Source: Scolanthus callimorphus (Eukaryota > Cnidaria > Anthozoa > Actiniaria > Edwardsiidae). Taken from it: a stretch of DNA of 64,000 bases. Below, one piece after another: positions 12,501-22,700 of this stretch. The notes under the pieces were generated by a model. That model had not been told where the DNA came from, did not search any database, and was given only the letters and a program-made list of their open reading frames with translations. A program made the position numbers and the translations under genes. The DNA lies in NCBI GenBank assembly GCA_033964015.1, contig CM066914.1:15455637-15519636 (forward strand), in the 5' to 3' direction. The first letter of the stretch is position 1. Each line of letters opens with the position of its first letter.

Positions 12501-15500
12501 TCCAATTCCCTGCAGCCCCGCCCTAGTTCCGCCCTTTTCATTCTTACTTCAATAATTACTGTCAAAAAGAAACTGTAGACCAGTCATATACGTACAGCCA
12601 TGAAAACACGGCTCCACCCGTCGAGTAACGCCTCTCAAGTCCGACCGCACGAGGAAGCACCTTCCGATGACATTGCGTGGTCTCTTCTGGGGTAAGTTCA
12701 CAAAGTTACCACGTAGCGCATAGCGCGGGGCACAGGCCTGAGACAAAATAATGGAAAATGTCAGTCATTGAATAAAGCCGGGGAAATACGAGGCACAAAA
12801 TCTTATCGCGCATCAAAAAATTTATCGCGCATCATTGTTGCGCAAGTTGATGATCGATGTTGCGCGTTTTTCATGTCGCGCCACAACTTGTCGCGCAACA
12901 AAAACATTTGTTGCAGGTTGTGAAAACTTGTTGCGCGAGGTAGAACGCGGGTCTACTTTGAGACACAAATTCTGGCTTTGTTGCTCGTTTTTCATCAAAC
13001 ACACAACTTGTCGCGCAACATTTTGCCTACAATTCAAGTTGATTAGTCAATGAAATGAGGTGCTAAGGGGCAAAATCTGCCTAGGGCTCGCATGTGTGAT
13101 CATCAAAACAAAATGTTGCGCGACAAGTTGTGAATTTGATGAAATACGAGCAACAAACATTAGACTTGCAACGCAGCAATGTTGTGCGACAAGTTGAGCG
13201 ATTTTGTGCCTCGTATTTCCCCGGCTTTATCAAAACAAGGAAGGAAGATTAAACCTCTGACGGGCGCTGGTCGATAAGCATGGCAGAGGAGGAGACGAAT
13301 CAGGTACAATTTGAATTAAATTACTGTGCTACGTGACTTCGGTATCAGTGGTGGCTGTAGCTTTTCACTCGAGGTTGTGCGAGGACCGTTTCTGATTGGC
13401 TGATTATTTCCCGCCGCCAATTTGGCGCGCGCACGCGCGTTGACACAGGAAACCCGTAACACTGGCAAATATTTTGGTAAGCTAGGAATTTGAGGAGTAA
13501 AACTTCTCCTTTCCGTTTCTTTAGAGAGAAAATGCGAGGAATTGGAAAGTTCCGGTTTATTGACGGTTTGTTTTCTGGTTCCTTTAATTTACGCACGACG
13601 AAAAATCTATTCAATGTACCAATCACTAAGAGCGCTGTTTTCAAGGCTGGCATAAGTGAACAACGCATTATCCCTGTGGTGTTCACTACTCACCACGACT
13701 TTGCCGTTCTCCCCCGTGCTATAAAGCGACCCTCCCAGCCATTGACCTGACTTCTCTTCGATATCTACCGGTACACCATTGAAGTCTTGGTATAGGGGAT
13801 CTGCGAGGATAACAGGGAAATTATGATAAATGAATGAGAACACAGAACGCACTTGTGTACAAGCTAAAGGCGTCCTGTACATTGTAATGCTGTTTGAGGA
13901 GCCTGACGATATGAAAGAGTCGAAAGGGAGAACGGTCTTAGATGAAATTATTGCTTTCATGCTGGCTATAAGTGTTTTGTAACTCCCCACCCACATGTTC
14001 TTAGTACCGGCGGATCCCGGCGGGTAGCGATTCGTTGCTTGTAACGAGCTCTCACAGAGTGCTAGGCGCCTAAGACAGACAAGGAGACGAATGGACCTGG
14101 AGTTTCTTGCCGCCTCTTCAAGATGTACATTCTACATGGGTCTACATGGGGATATATCCAGCCAAGAGTAAATTACCACTCTTGTTCCAGCGCCCACATT
14201 CTAATTCTCATTTCCCTCAAATTTCACGAAAATGTTTGCAAGATAATTTTTGGAAATCACAAAAATGCAGCTACCGTTGAACGTGTGCGCCTTGAGGTCA
14301 ATTGTGATAATCATCGGCTTGGAATTGGCGCTGATACGTCAAGTAGTTGAAATAGTCATGCTCGCGAGAGCGCGTCTGACTTACCGGTAGTATCTATAGG
14401 AACTACTTCACACTCACTGCCCTTCCTTGGCCTGCACTTGAACACTCCGCCGTAACGCTCGTGCTGAGACTTGCGTGATCCGAATGGCGCCGTGTGATTG
14501 GCTAATGGAGCTCCAACCAATAACCTATACACCAAACACCAATGGTCATAAATACACAAGGAATTTGTGTGAAAAAAAAATCGTTTTTACGAGCGCGCGC
14601 ACACTCGTATTTTAACTGCAAGGAAAAATGAAATAGGCCTGGCTGTGACAAGTCTATTAAATGAAAGTCGTTTTGCCGGCATATTAGTCGGACCGGCTGT
14701 CTTTAGCCGTTAAAATACTTGTCTCCAGATGACCAATAATTGGGTCATCAAATGCTAATACATCAATGAAAAGTCAAAAAGTCAATGCGCTGTGGTCAGT
14801 TCAATGGAGACTGGTTTCAACAATTACTGAAACAACTCACGTAAATTAGCAATTTATACAACCTTTTAATGTCTCGATCAGGCAAAGTAAAATAATGAGT
14901 AAGGATAACAATCAGTACTTTTTAATTTCTGTAAGAATATATAATAGTTATAAAACCGTTTTTAAAAATTCTTAACACACTACTATACAAATCACTTAAA
15001 GTTATAACTTAGTGCGGCTCGGTGGTGCATCGGCACGATAAACAAAGTTCAGAGAAATTATTTCAATGACAAGAAATACTCTAAGAAGGTTCCTAACTTT
15101 CCCTTAACGTTTTAAGCTGACATAATCTCCTTATAAAAGTTATTTTTGTCCCTATTGTAGTTTTGAGGAAATCGTTTATTGTTTTAAGAGCGAAATCTAC
15201 TTTGCGCAGCAGTGTATATTAGTATACATGCCAAAATGAATTCAACAACGCCTTGGTACTTAGTGTTTTGTCTGAGGGCGATGATGTATATAGAGTTATA
15301 TCGATTATATATATAGACTTGTATAAAGCGACAAACGTTAAATGGGATCACTTTGAACTCCTTTCAAGAAAAGAACCTGATGAAAGAATGATCACTTTAT
15401 GATAAAAATAAACTTTTTAAAGACAACAGTACACGAACAAATTGGGAAAGGCCAACACTGCGTTACTCTGTCGAAACTCCACTCATGGCAAACGTTTTTA

Positions 15501-15883
15501 TAAATTCGAGGTTTGATAAACTGCCATTATCGTTTTTGTTGTAATTAACTGCTGTAGTTTACAATAAGAATCGGGTTTTATCATCCTTAATTCTATCAGT
15601 ACATATTGGGGATAATGTTACTAGATAAGTGTGTTTATGAATACTGTAAACATTTGCTCAACATTATTAAGATACAATCAGACAAATATATAAACCGTAA
15701 AAGGATAATAACTTACCATTTATCGGCGTGATAGGAATGGAGAGCCACTGTGAATCCAAAATAATCTCCCACACCTTTCGACCGAAAAATAAGAGGTTCC
15801 GAAATGTCCAAGTTAAATGAAAACACCCAAGGAAAGCAGCACGCCATACAAAATACAAGATGAATTATTCCTCTAGCCTCCAT
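434..15883 (-). CDS. Integrin alpha subunit, no I domain, complete, 32 exons
   Basis: Cell-surface adhesion receptor that pairs with an integrin beta chain. Coding exons on the minus strand, 5' to 3': 15883-15717, 14524-14385, 13800-13694, 12737-12596, 12205-12080, 11681-11592, 10582-10547, 9805-9762, 9654-9580, 9226-9174, 8886-8802, 8407-8296, 7635-7538, 7245-7152, 6960-6915, 6542-6432, 6285-6230, 6136-5961, 5447-5313, 4897-4821, 4391-4244, 3770-3684, 3570-3491, 3270-3187, 2997-2895, 2635-2522, 2185-2132, 2021-1920, 1804-1691, 1407-1312, 1191-1066, 532-434. They total 3177 nt with consistent phases, giving 1058 residues. Visible features are a signal peptide (residues 1 to about 22), FG-GAP beta-propeller repeats (LLVGAP, ACAPRY, LLVGAPRY, DVAVGAP, DLGVGAY) with calcium-loop-like motifs near residues 318-335, 383-400 and 447-465, thigh/calf domains, a basic cleavage site KKRTRR near residue 900, a membrane segment near 1001-1024, and a cytoplasmic tail starting GFFKRKRPEE. 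No I domain is inserted between blades. Exon edges are hand-called, and alternative splicing cannot be seen. Confidence 0.93.
858..962. mobile_element. Short palindromic element, GGCGCGCGGGATTC family, copy 1
   Basis: Inverted arms: TATATTTGATTTTTTGGCGC and its reverse complement surround a small loop (CCTGTGCCACGACACAGG). The same arm design occurs at 18673-18787, so this is a dispersed miniature inverted-repeat element lying in the last integrin intron. No coding capacity. Confidence 0.6.
3990..4185. mobile_element. Miniature inverted-repeat element (AGAGCA...TCGTACGACTG ends), copy in integrin intron 20
   Basis: The left end reads cttcgtatgactgcactaga and the right end cgcagtcgtacgaaatgtgc, which are inverted relatives. 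The interior carries 'ttgattggttgatcagttat' and 'cacgtgattggctgaatg'. A related copy with the same ends and interior order lies at about 8570-8760. Further fragments with 'gacagtcatatgaaatc' occur near 21870 and 39366. Confidence 0.55.
4440..4625. mobile_element. Miniature inverted-repeat element (GTTTACATCTTGTTGCCACC family), copy 1
   Basis: It starts 'gtgtttacatcttgttgcca' and ends in a degenerate inverted copy (catgcaacgctaaacaaagt). A second copy with the same start and layout lies at 22767-22920 in the GULP gene. Interior palindromes include 'gattcatttgagg' and 'cctcacaagtgaatcat'. Confidence 0.5.
5015..5325. repeat. Tandem repeat of about 94-123 bp over an exon-intron boundary
   Basis: The phrase 'gtgttcggattggttct' recurs from about 5027, 5150 and 5241. 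Each copy is followed by 'caaccaatcac' and then a stretch resembling the 3' end of integrin exon 19 plus its splice donor (minus-strand GAG followed by GTRAG). The real donor is at 5312-5311. The upstream copies lie in the following intron and look like pseudo-donors. Confidence 0.7.
7795..8165. repeat. Dispersed repeat (CGCCATTTTGTCAGCCTAG), interrupted copy
   Basis: It shares an ordered series of blocks with 63635-63835: 'cgccattttgtcagcctag', 'agaaagcatccatttccatc', then 'taatatcgaat' and a 'gctgact' block. Here the repeat is split between the last blocks by the palindromic element at about 7967-8117. The copy at 63.6 kb is uninterrupted. Confidence 0.65.
7967..8117. mobile_element. Palindromic miniature element (GGACTCCATGC ends), copy 1
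   Basis: The left arm 'ataggactccatgcttgtcc' plus 'aattaagaaaaaa' is matched by the inverted right arm 'ttttttcttaattggacagc' and 'atggagtcctat'. The centre repeats 'gattcctcggaactccaa' in inverted form. A divergent copy lies at about 24745-24870. It is inserted inside the dispersed repeat described at 7795-8165. Confidence 0.7.
8570..8760. mobile_element. Miniature inverted-repeat element, second copy of the 3990 family
   Basis: It begins 'ctagagcagatttcgtaaaa' and ends 'cagtcatacgaaatctgctc'. It shares the 'cattcagccaatcac', 'gcgaaataaccgatcaac' and 'caatcaaaatg' blocks with 3990-4185. It lies in integrin intron 11, just past the donor of exon 8886-8802. Confidence 0.6.
8930..9052. repeat. 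14-bp tandem repeat GCTATACCAGCGCG
   Basis: About eight head-to-tail copies of GCTATACCAGCGCG, two of them extended by an extra CG, in the integrin intron upstream of exon 8886-8802. It has no stop in one frame and so makes a spurious repetitive ORF. It is an intronic minisatellite, not coding. Confidence 0.9.
11090..11226. mobile_element. Palindromic element with AAGCCTRGTTYCC ends
   Basis: Left arm 'aagcctagtttccatatagt' then 'cttatctgtcgtat'. The right arm is its inverted copy, ending 'gggaaccaggctta'. The arms are nearly perfect over about 40 bases and flank a loop that itself contains 'gtttcacggt' in inverted copies. The terminal AAGCCTGGT is shared with the element at 61917-62144. Confidence 0.65.
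12772..13230. mobile_element. Inverted-repeat element, about 460 bp (ATAAAGCCGGGGAAATACGA ends)
   Basis: The terminal arms are near-identical over about 31 bases: ATAAAGCCGGGGAAATACGA followed by GGCACAAAATC, inverted at the right end. The interior has repeated 'ttgcgcgacaagttg' type motifs in both orientations. It lies in integrin intron 3. No transposase frame was seen and no clear target-site duplication was found. Confidence 0.7.
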
Positions 15884-16830
15884 GGCTGGTTGCAGTCAAA
15901 ATGCTAAACCACTAAGCCCACTGTAGTTAATCGTATTCAGGCTCTGTTGCTCTTGTGAACTGTGATGTGTATTGAGGAGCCTGCATGCAGAGTAGTGTAG
16001 TTTTATTACGAGTCTTGTTACCGGTACTGATGTCACATAGTACCCCCGATACAGGGCACACGCCTACATGTCACTCAACAGTAGGCACTCGGAAAACAAT
16101 GAAACGCCGGGCGGAGATCCCATTCAATTCTATTGAATGGTAAAAAGGTGACTCTTTTAGGCATAACATTTCTGGTTTTCAGTTTTATTGGCAGTTTCAT
16201 TTTTATAAACATTTGCCAATATTTTGTTAACTCTGGTTATGAAGAAATCACCATGGAATGCTTCCCAAATCTGCTCGCACGCCGAGCCGAGTTACCCTTC
16301 CCGTGACACGCCTTGTGTGATGTCAAAACGCATTCCGCGCTCACTTCCGGTCTGCATGAATATGCATGATTAATATCCACAAACCACAACGTTGACATGT
16401 ATTTATGTTGCGGGGAGGGGCTATCGGGGCTCTAATATGATAAAGGGTCAAAATCACTCGAGCTCAGGAATCTATATTTTACTGCACGTGGAAATTTTCA
16501 GCGTATTTACTGGAGATTGCAAGATTTTGTGACGCATTCGAAGCGCTGGCGTGACACTGTATACTACCGGCACGTCACGACCCCACCTCACCCCGGCCGA
16601 CACCAGCCTGGCTTCCGCGTAGGGCAAGCACAATAGACTGAAATAGGCTAGCGGATTTTAAAAAGCCTTGTTGAAAATTGGCACTGACTCTGGTGATTAC
16701 ATATTTCTGAATAAAACCTATAGAAGTGAATGCAAAGTGATTGCAAATTACTCGCGCCATTCGTTTATAATCTGCTGTTTTATGCCAAGTTTTTTGGTAG
16801 ACTTACTACGGTGGCCCACAACTGACACAT

Positions 16831-16958
16831 CAAATACAAATCACTTACAGCAGACACAAATCACTAACAGCAAACACAAATCACTAACAACAAACACATA
16901 GTATCGCTAACAGCAAACATAATCACTAACAGCAAACACATATATAGCAAACACAAAT
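16831..16958. repeat. Minisatellite, unit about 20 bp (TCACTAACAGCAAACACAAA)
   Basis: Five to six imperfect copies of 'tcactaacagcaaacacaaa', with one copy carrying 'catagtatcgc'. It lies about 1 kb upstream of the integrin start codon. No coding function. Confidence 0.8.
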
Positions 16959-18156
16959 CGAGGGTTACCCAATGCACTTCCGAAACAATGAAGTGCAATG
17001 GAGAACGATTCATAACAATGAAAGAGAACAATGCCATGAATAAATTTATTCAAAGACGACGACGTGACATGGGAGATAGCGTGACTCGAGGGGATGAGCT
17101 GTGCGACGCGACCTCAAATAGAAATAACCTTGATAAGGAAATAAAAAAGTATCCGATCTGAAATACCATTATGTTATTTTTTCCTGAAATTTTCTAAATG
17201 TCTCCGGTTACGGAAGAATCAAAGATAATGACTGACCGAGAAATTGTCGGCCTCTTTCCAAGACAAGGGGCGTGTCTATATGTCGCTCTGCTCAACCTGC
17301 CCATAATGCACCGCTTCGCAGCCATTTCTGATGCCAACAAAATGGCGGTTTCGACAACAAAAAAGCTGAAACACGTCAAACGTTTTATAGTTCTGCACAT
17401 TTTACCATACAATAACCGTAAGGTCGTAAACGATCAAATCCTTTGCAAGAAGTGAGAGTTTCTGATGCACTAAATTAGGGGCATAGCCAGGATTTCTTAG
17501 GGGGGTTCCAAATTTGGTTCAAAATGAAAGAAGGTTGCTCTCAAATACTAGACACAGTGAAGGTTTTTAACGTTCATTCCAATAGCCAGTGCGGTAAAGA
17601 CTTTGGCGTTTCACACTACGCAAACAGAAGACGCCTTGGTTGGTTGGTCTTGAGATAAAATCACTAAAAATAGGAGAAGAGAAATGGGGTTCACTGAAGG
17701 GAGAGAGGAGTTCCGGAACCCCTGGAAAGCAATGCATTATGGGAAGGGTGAGTTGGCGCCTTTGACTTTATAGAACGCTGATATAAATCGGTATCAAAAG
17801 TGTTTATTATTATTGTTATTAGAAATGGTACGCATAGAAGTCATATTGCGAAAGAGGAAAGAAGAAGAAAAAAAAAAAACAGCTACAGTAGCACCATTCC
17901 AGGACCACCATCCTCGGAACCCACGATTTTTTTTTCGTCTAAAGTTCGACGAAAAAAAACCCAGAAACGTGTACATACAAACTTTATTCTTTAGTTCCTA
18001 AATTAAAAAAAAAAAAAAAAACGAACGATATAAGTAAACCCTGGCGTATTGTCACCGAAACCTCTATCTTTTTTGAGTTTTTTTTTAGACCTGATTGAGA
18101 AAAATGACGCCGGCGCTATTTACTTTTTAGTCCCAAAGGTCGTCCCGAAGTGCTTA

Positions 18157-18444
18157 CAGCTGTTTTGAGTATTCTGCGAACTCTCGAGATCGATTTCCAA
18201 CCGTCAAACCGCTTTCTAGCTTCCGTCAATCAAACTTTGAAACTCTTTGGAGTACATATAATTCAGTTATTTGCCATCCTAGTGAAATGCCCCAACACAC
18301 AGCATCTTACTTTCTTTTTCTAAACAAATGGCGTAACTTACGGCCGGCTAAGACTCAAATTAGACCCGATAGTTTGATTGACGGAAGCCAGATCGCCATT
18401 GGAAGTCGAACGTGAGAGTTCGCAGAATACTCAAAACAGCTGTA
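18157..18444. repeat. Long inverted repeat with spacer
   Basis: The left arm 'acagctgttttgagtattct' followed by 'gcgaactctc' is matched inverted at the right by 'gagagttcgcagaatactca' and 'aaacagctgt'. Inner blocks 'cttccgtcaatcaaact' and 'agtttgattgacggaag' pair as well. It looks like a non-autonomous DNA element. Confidence 0.65.
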
Positions 18445-18672
18445 ATCGGGGGCGGCGATATGTGTGCAAAAAGACACTGCGATACTGTAACTTGGGATTC
18501 CATGTTTATTAAATTGCAAAATATCACCTTTTTTCCTTCTATAATTCTGCTCAATGTAGCTCTAAATTGTGCAGTGTACGATATAAGATGCTTAAATTAC
18601 TCTGAATAATCGGCTACTTTTTGTGAATCAATAAATCAACATATCAACTGCTTGTTAGCCGGCTCTCCAGTG

Positions 18673-18787
18673 GGTTTTTTCGGATATTTGATTTTTTTTT
18701 GGCGCGCGGGATTCAGCGAGACAGAAATTTCGCGCGCCAAAAAAAAAAAAAAAAAGAATCAAATATCCGAAAAAAAAAAAAACCTCT
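18673..18787. mobile_element. Short palindromic element, GGCGCGCGGGATTC family, copy 2
   Basis: 'tcggatatttgattttttt' then 'ggcgcgcgggattc', with the inverted counterpart 'gcgcgccaaaa...gaatcaaatatccga'. It has the same arms as 858-962 but a different loop and longer A/T tracts. Confidence 0.65.
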
Positions 18788-19767
18788 AGACCTGCTAGCA
18801 GACTAACTACTTGCACAAATATCTTGCTTTTTCAACCGTCTATTCTCCCAACACTACATGTTACGTGAGAGAAGTGTTAGAGTGTAGGAGTAACGACGGC
18901 TAAAAAATCAGGCTACAAATATCTAGATACGCTTTAAATTGGATGTTTTAATACAGGTAGAACTTAACTTTTGGTTTGGGAAAGATATTTTCCTTTGAAT
19001 TGACAGAATAAAATACACTGAGCAAGAATGCAACCATAAGAGTGGAGTCGCTTGAGTTGAATTCCAAACCTGACATCCAACCAGCTGACACCATTTTGTT
19101 ATGCTAAAATATCTATCACTATTCTTTTTTTTTCATATCAAGGTGTTGGGTAATACCTCTATTTCCATGTCTATACCTCATTTTATCTCTAATTCTGTTT
19201 GAAATTATTTTCCTATGTACAAAGATGTGACCAAATCATCTATTGCTCTTGGGTACAAAAGTAACTTGTATTTTGTTTGCAATATATTGTAAGCAAATAA
19301 ATAAAACTTGCTGGTGATCACTTGCCGAATCAGAAAAATGATCACAGCCGTAATTCAAGAAAAATGACACCTGACTAATTTGTTACTTCTATATTACCAG
19401 CTTTTCTTGAAGTGTTTGATTTTTTATGATTTCTTTAGTAAAATGGTATCGTTTCTTTAATCTGAAATAAGAAAAAAATCTTTAAATCTTTATCCTAAAT
19501 CCCAAGCAGCTAAAAACAAAAGAAGAACAAAAACAATAAAAAAGACGGCAATTTGTTCTAGGAGAGTGGCTAGTACTGAGCTTGGCAAATTCTAGATCTT
19601 AAGACACAAAATTTGGAACTAACTCAAGGAGGTTAGATGTCTGTGTGAATCTTCAAGGCAACATTCTCTCAAGAAAATCAGCATACATTTGCAGTAAGTT
19701 TAAAGGAATACTGATTAAATACAAATGAATAACTTCTCTTCTTACCTCTGGGGTAAAATGACTGATT

Positions 19768-22700
19768 TCATGATGCAAATAAGTTGTTATCCAGAACCAG
19801 TCCTGACGAGAAGCCTTCCTGCATGTCCTGCATTTGTCTGTCAAATGGCGAGCTGGAGTTTGTATTTGTCGGTTGAGAATGCAGAGGGTCAAACACAGGG
19901 TCAGCAAACGGATCAAAACCTGGCTCTTTGGAGAATGGGTTTGACTGTGACGGGGGATCCAAGCTGAACAGGTCTGAGGAAAAACATTGTCACTTACCTA
20001 CGTTTATTTAAAAAAAGGTTTTTGCCTCTCAGCTGTCAATTCTCAGTTAGAAACTAATATAAACAACATACAAAAATAATGTGACAATTAAGTAAAAGTC
20101 ATATTGCTTTTTATCCATACTGCCTGTCTGCTGGGAGACTGCTATACTTTTTTTTTCAAATAGAACTTCAATGTTTTCAAAGAAAGAAAAACCATGTGTA
20201 CATTAACACTTCTCCCCTAAAAAGATTGGGAAGGGAGGCATCTGTGATATGTTTAATTGGCAGGTTCACACTAGCAACATTATGTCACAATGGCAAAAGT
20301 GTGGGAAAACAACTAATAATTTCTTTTTTTCTTGTAATGTATGGTATGGTAACCTACTAGTGAAAATAACACCCACCTCCGCTAAGCTGCTGTGGTGGTG
20401 GTGCTTCTGTTGTGGGTGATGGTGTTGTATTACCAGATGCTGCTGCCATTTTGGCAGCCTTGACACTCTGTTTGGATGGTGGAGGTGGAAGGTTGGGTAC
20501 AACTCCAGTAGGACTCGATAAGCCTTTAGGTCTTGCTACTGCTGGACTGCCATTAGGACCAGGTACCTGAGGCTGTTTGACCATGTTGTTGTTCAGTGGT
20601 AGCCCAAACAGTCCTTGATCACCAAAGTCATTGCCCAGCTGTGCTGGAGCAGCTGGAGATTTTGCAGAGAGACTGTCAAATGGATCTAAACTGTCTTCTT
20701 GTTGAGGTGACACTTGTTCAAAAGGAGACGAGAATATATTCACATCACCAGGTTGTTCAAATGGAGACGACACACTCCCTGTAGTGCTAGAAGGTTGTGA
20801 GTCAAACGGTGCTTTTGTGGGTGTGGTTACTTGAGGTTCCTCAAATGGATCAAAGGTCACATTTTGGGAGTGATTAGGTCGGGTCATGATAGGAGGTGGG
20901 GCAATACTTGTTATTGACACACTCCCTGTACCGCTAGAAGGTTGTGAGTCAAACAGTGCTTCTGTGGGTGTGGTTACTTGAGGTTCCTCAAATGGTCAAA
21001 GGTCACGTTTTGCGAGTGATTAGGTCGGGTCACCTTAGGAGGTGGGGCAATACTTGGTACGGTAGGAAAGTCTCCCAAGAGACTAACATCACTTGGCCCT
21101 GAGTTGTGCTGTTGTAAAATGAAAAAGAGCAACAATGTGAGGTAGGATCATGAGTGAAGGGACGGCTGACATTCAGGCTACCCACTGCCATCTTAATAAA
21201 AAAGTGCTCCATAGCCTGCAAGAAGGATAGCTTGCTATTTGATACCATTCAAAAAGACTGACATGACTCAAAGATTCTGCCTTTTATGAGTGTGATTCTC
21301 AGATCTGATGTGCTCATCTGCATGGAACATCAGACTACACTTAGTAAGGTGAATCTGCAAACTTACAGCCACCCTGTTCTGTGTCAGACTGACACTGACT
21401 CACCCCATTCTGTGTCTGACCCTGTGTCCCCCCTGGTTGTTGGGCTCTCTCCAGTGCAGCTATCTTCTGCTTCAATGCTTCCTTCTCAGCCTCTGCATCT
21501 TTTATCTGTTGCTGCATTGCTGTTAGATTTTTGTTGGTGGATACTTTCTCCCCTCCCTTACGTTCTAAGAACCTCCGATATGCCAAGTCAAATGCTTGTC
21601 CAACTGTTAATGTTAATTCCTCTGCCTGGAAAAATATCTTGTGTGACTATTCATACCCTGCAGCCAGTGCTATTTTTTTTACATATGAGGCTTTTCCCAT
21701 GAAATGCATCATCACCTTCCTTAAAAGTTTAATGGAGCTGTATGTTTTGCAGCTGAACCAATTACTATGGTAAGTAATTACACAATTGTATTTACTACAG
21801 AATTTGATTGGCTGAGAAAAACGAGTAGCCAATGAGAACGCAAAGCAATCACAATTGCATAACAAGTCTTGACAGTCATGTGAAATCTGCTCTAATGTTT
21901 AGTAGTAAACTAGTAACTCCAATCACATTCTCAAACAATGATTCAAGACCTTCTACTAAGACAATTTTGGGGTCAGGGCACATACAGCTTCTGACACTGT
22001 AGATGTATTGCAAAAGAAATTGTGGTTTTAAGCCATCAGGACTTACCAGTTTTTCTCCTTCAAACACATAGCAACTGTGCTGTGGGCTGGTCTTATCCTT
22101 CGCTATGAAGGCAAACACTTTCTTGTTCCTTTTGTCATCAGCACAATAAGAAATGTGATGTAAGGGGTAGGAATGCAAAATTTCCTGAAATAAGAAATGG
22201 CATGTTTTGTAACATGGCACTGTTCGTTGCAAACCCAAAGGCAATAAATATATGTTATTTACTGGCTGGGGGTCCTTATAGGGAAAAATGTGACCGAGGG
22301 CTAGAAAATGTTGACTGAGGCCAAAGGCTGAGATCAACATTTTTCAGGCCGGGGTCACAGTTCTTCCCTTTACGGACTGACCTTAAGCCGGTAAATGACT
22401 TATATATTTTTTCCAACTCTAAAATGTGATTTTTTTATGAAAACAAGCGTGCGCAAATGGTTACCGTGACCTAGGTCAGAGATATTACAATATTGCCCCC
22501 CGCGCATGCTCTAAAAAACAATAAGAATGCAGAATTCACTGACCTAATCAAACTTATTCATACCTTTGTTTTGGTGTCTTCCACTTGCACATGATCAATG
22601 GATATCTTCAGGTCAACCTTTTTCAGCTTGCTTGCTTTAGTGCCTGCTTCACTTTTCTTGATGTGATTAGCAAACTGAAGAAAAAAGAGATCACACAAGA

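Larger units (their letters stand above)
15884..19767. other. Intergenic region between integrin alpha (5' end) and GULP (3' end)
   Basis: It must contain the integrin promoter and the GULP 3' UTR. Visible content: an AT-rich flank, a minisatellite at 16831-16958, a fragment 'aggggcatagccaggattt' at 17477 related to CAGGGGCGTAGC elements, an inverted repeat at 18157-18444, a palindromic element at 18673-18787, and poly-A/T tracts near 17870 and 18005. No convincing gene was found. The ORFs on both strands at 17194-17455 overlap each other and have no recognisable product. Confidence 0.6.

Noticed and set aside
17194..17455. Overlapping ORFs of 72-85 codons on both strands
   Set aside because: They occupy the same bases on opposite strands. 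Neither resembles a protein and there are no splice partners; probably chance.
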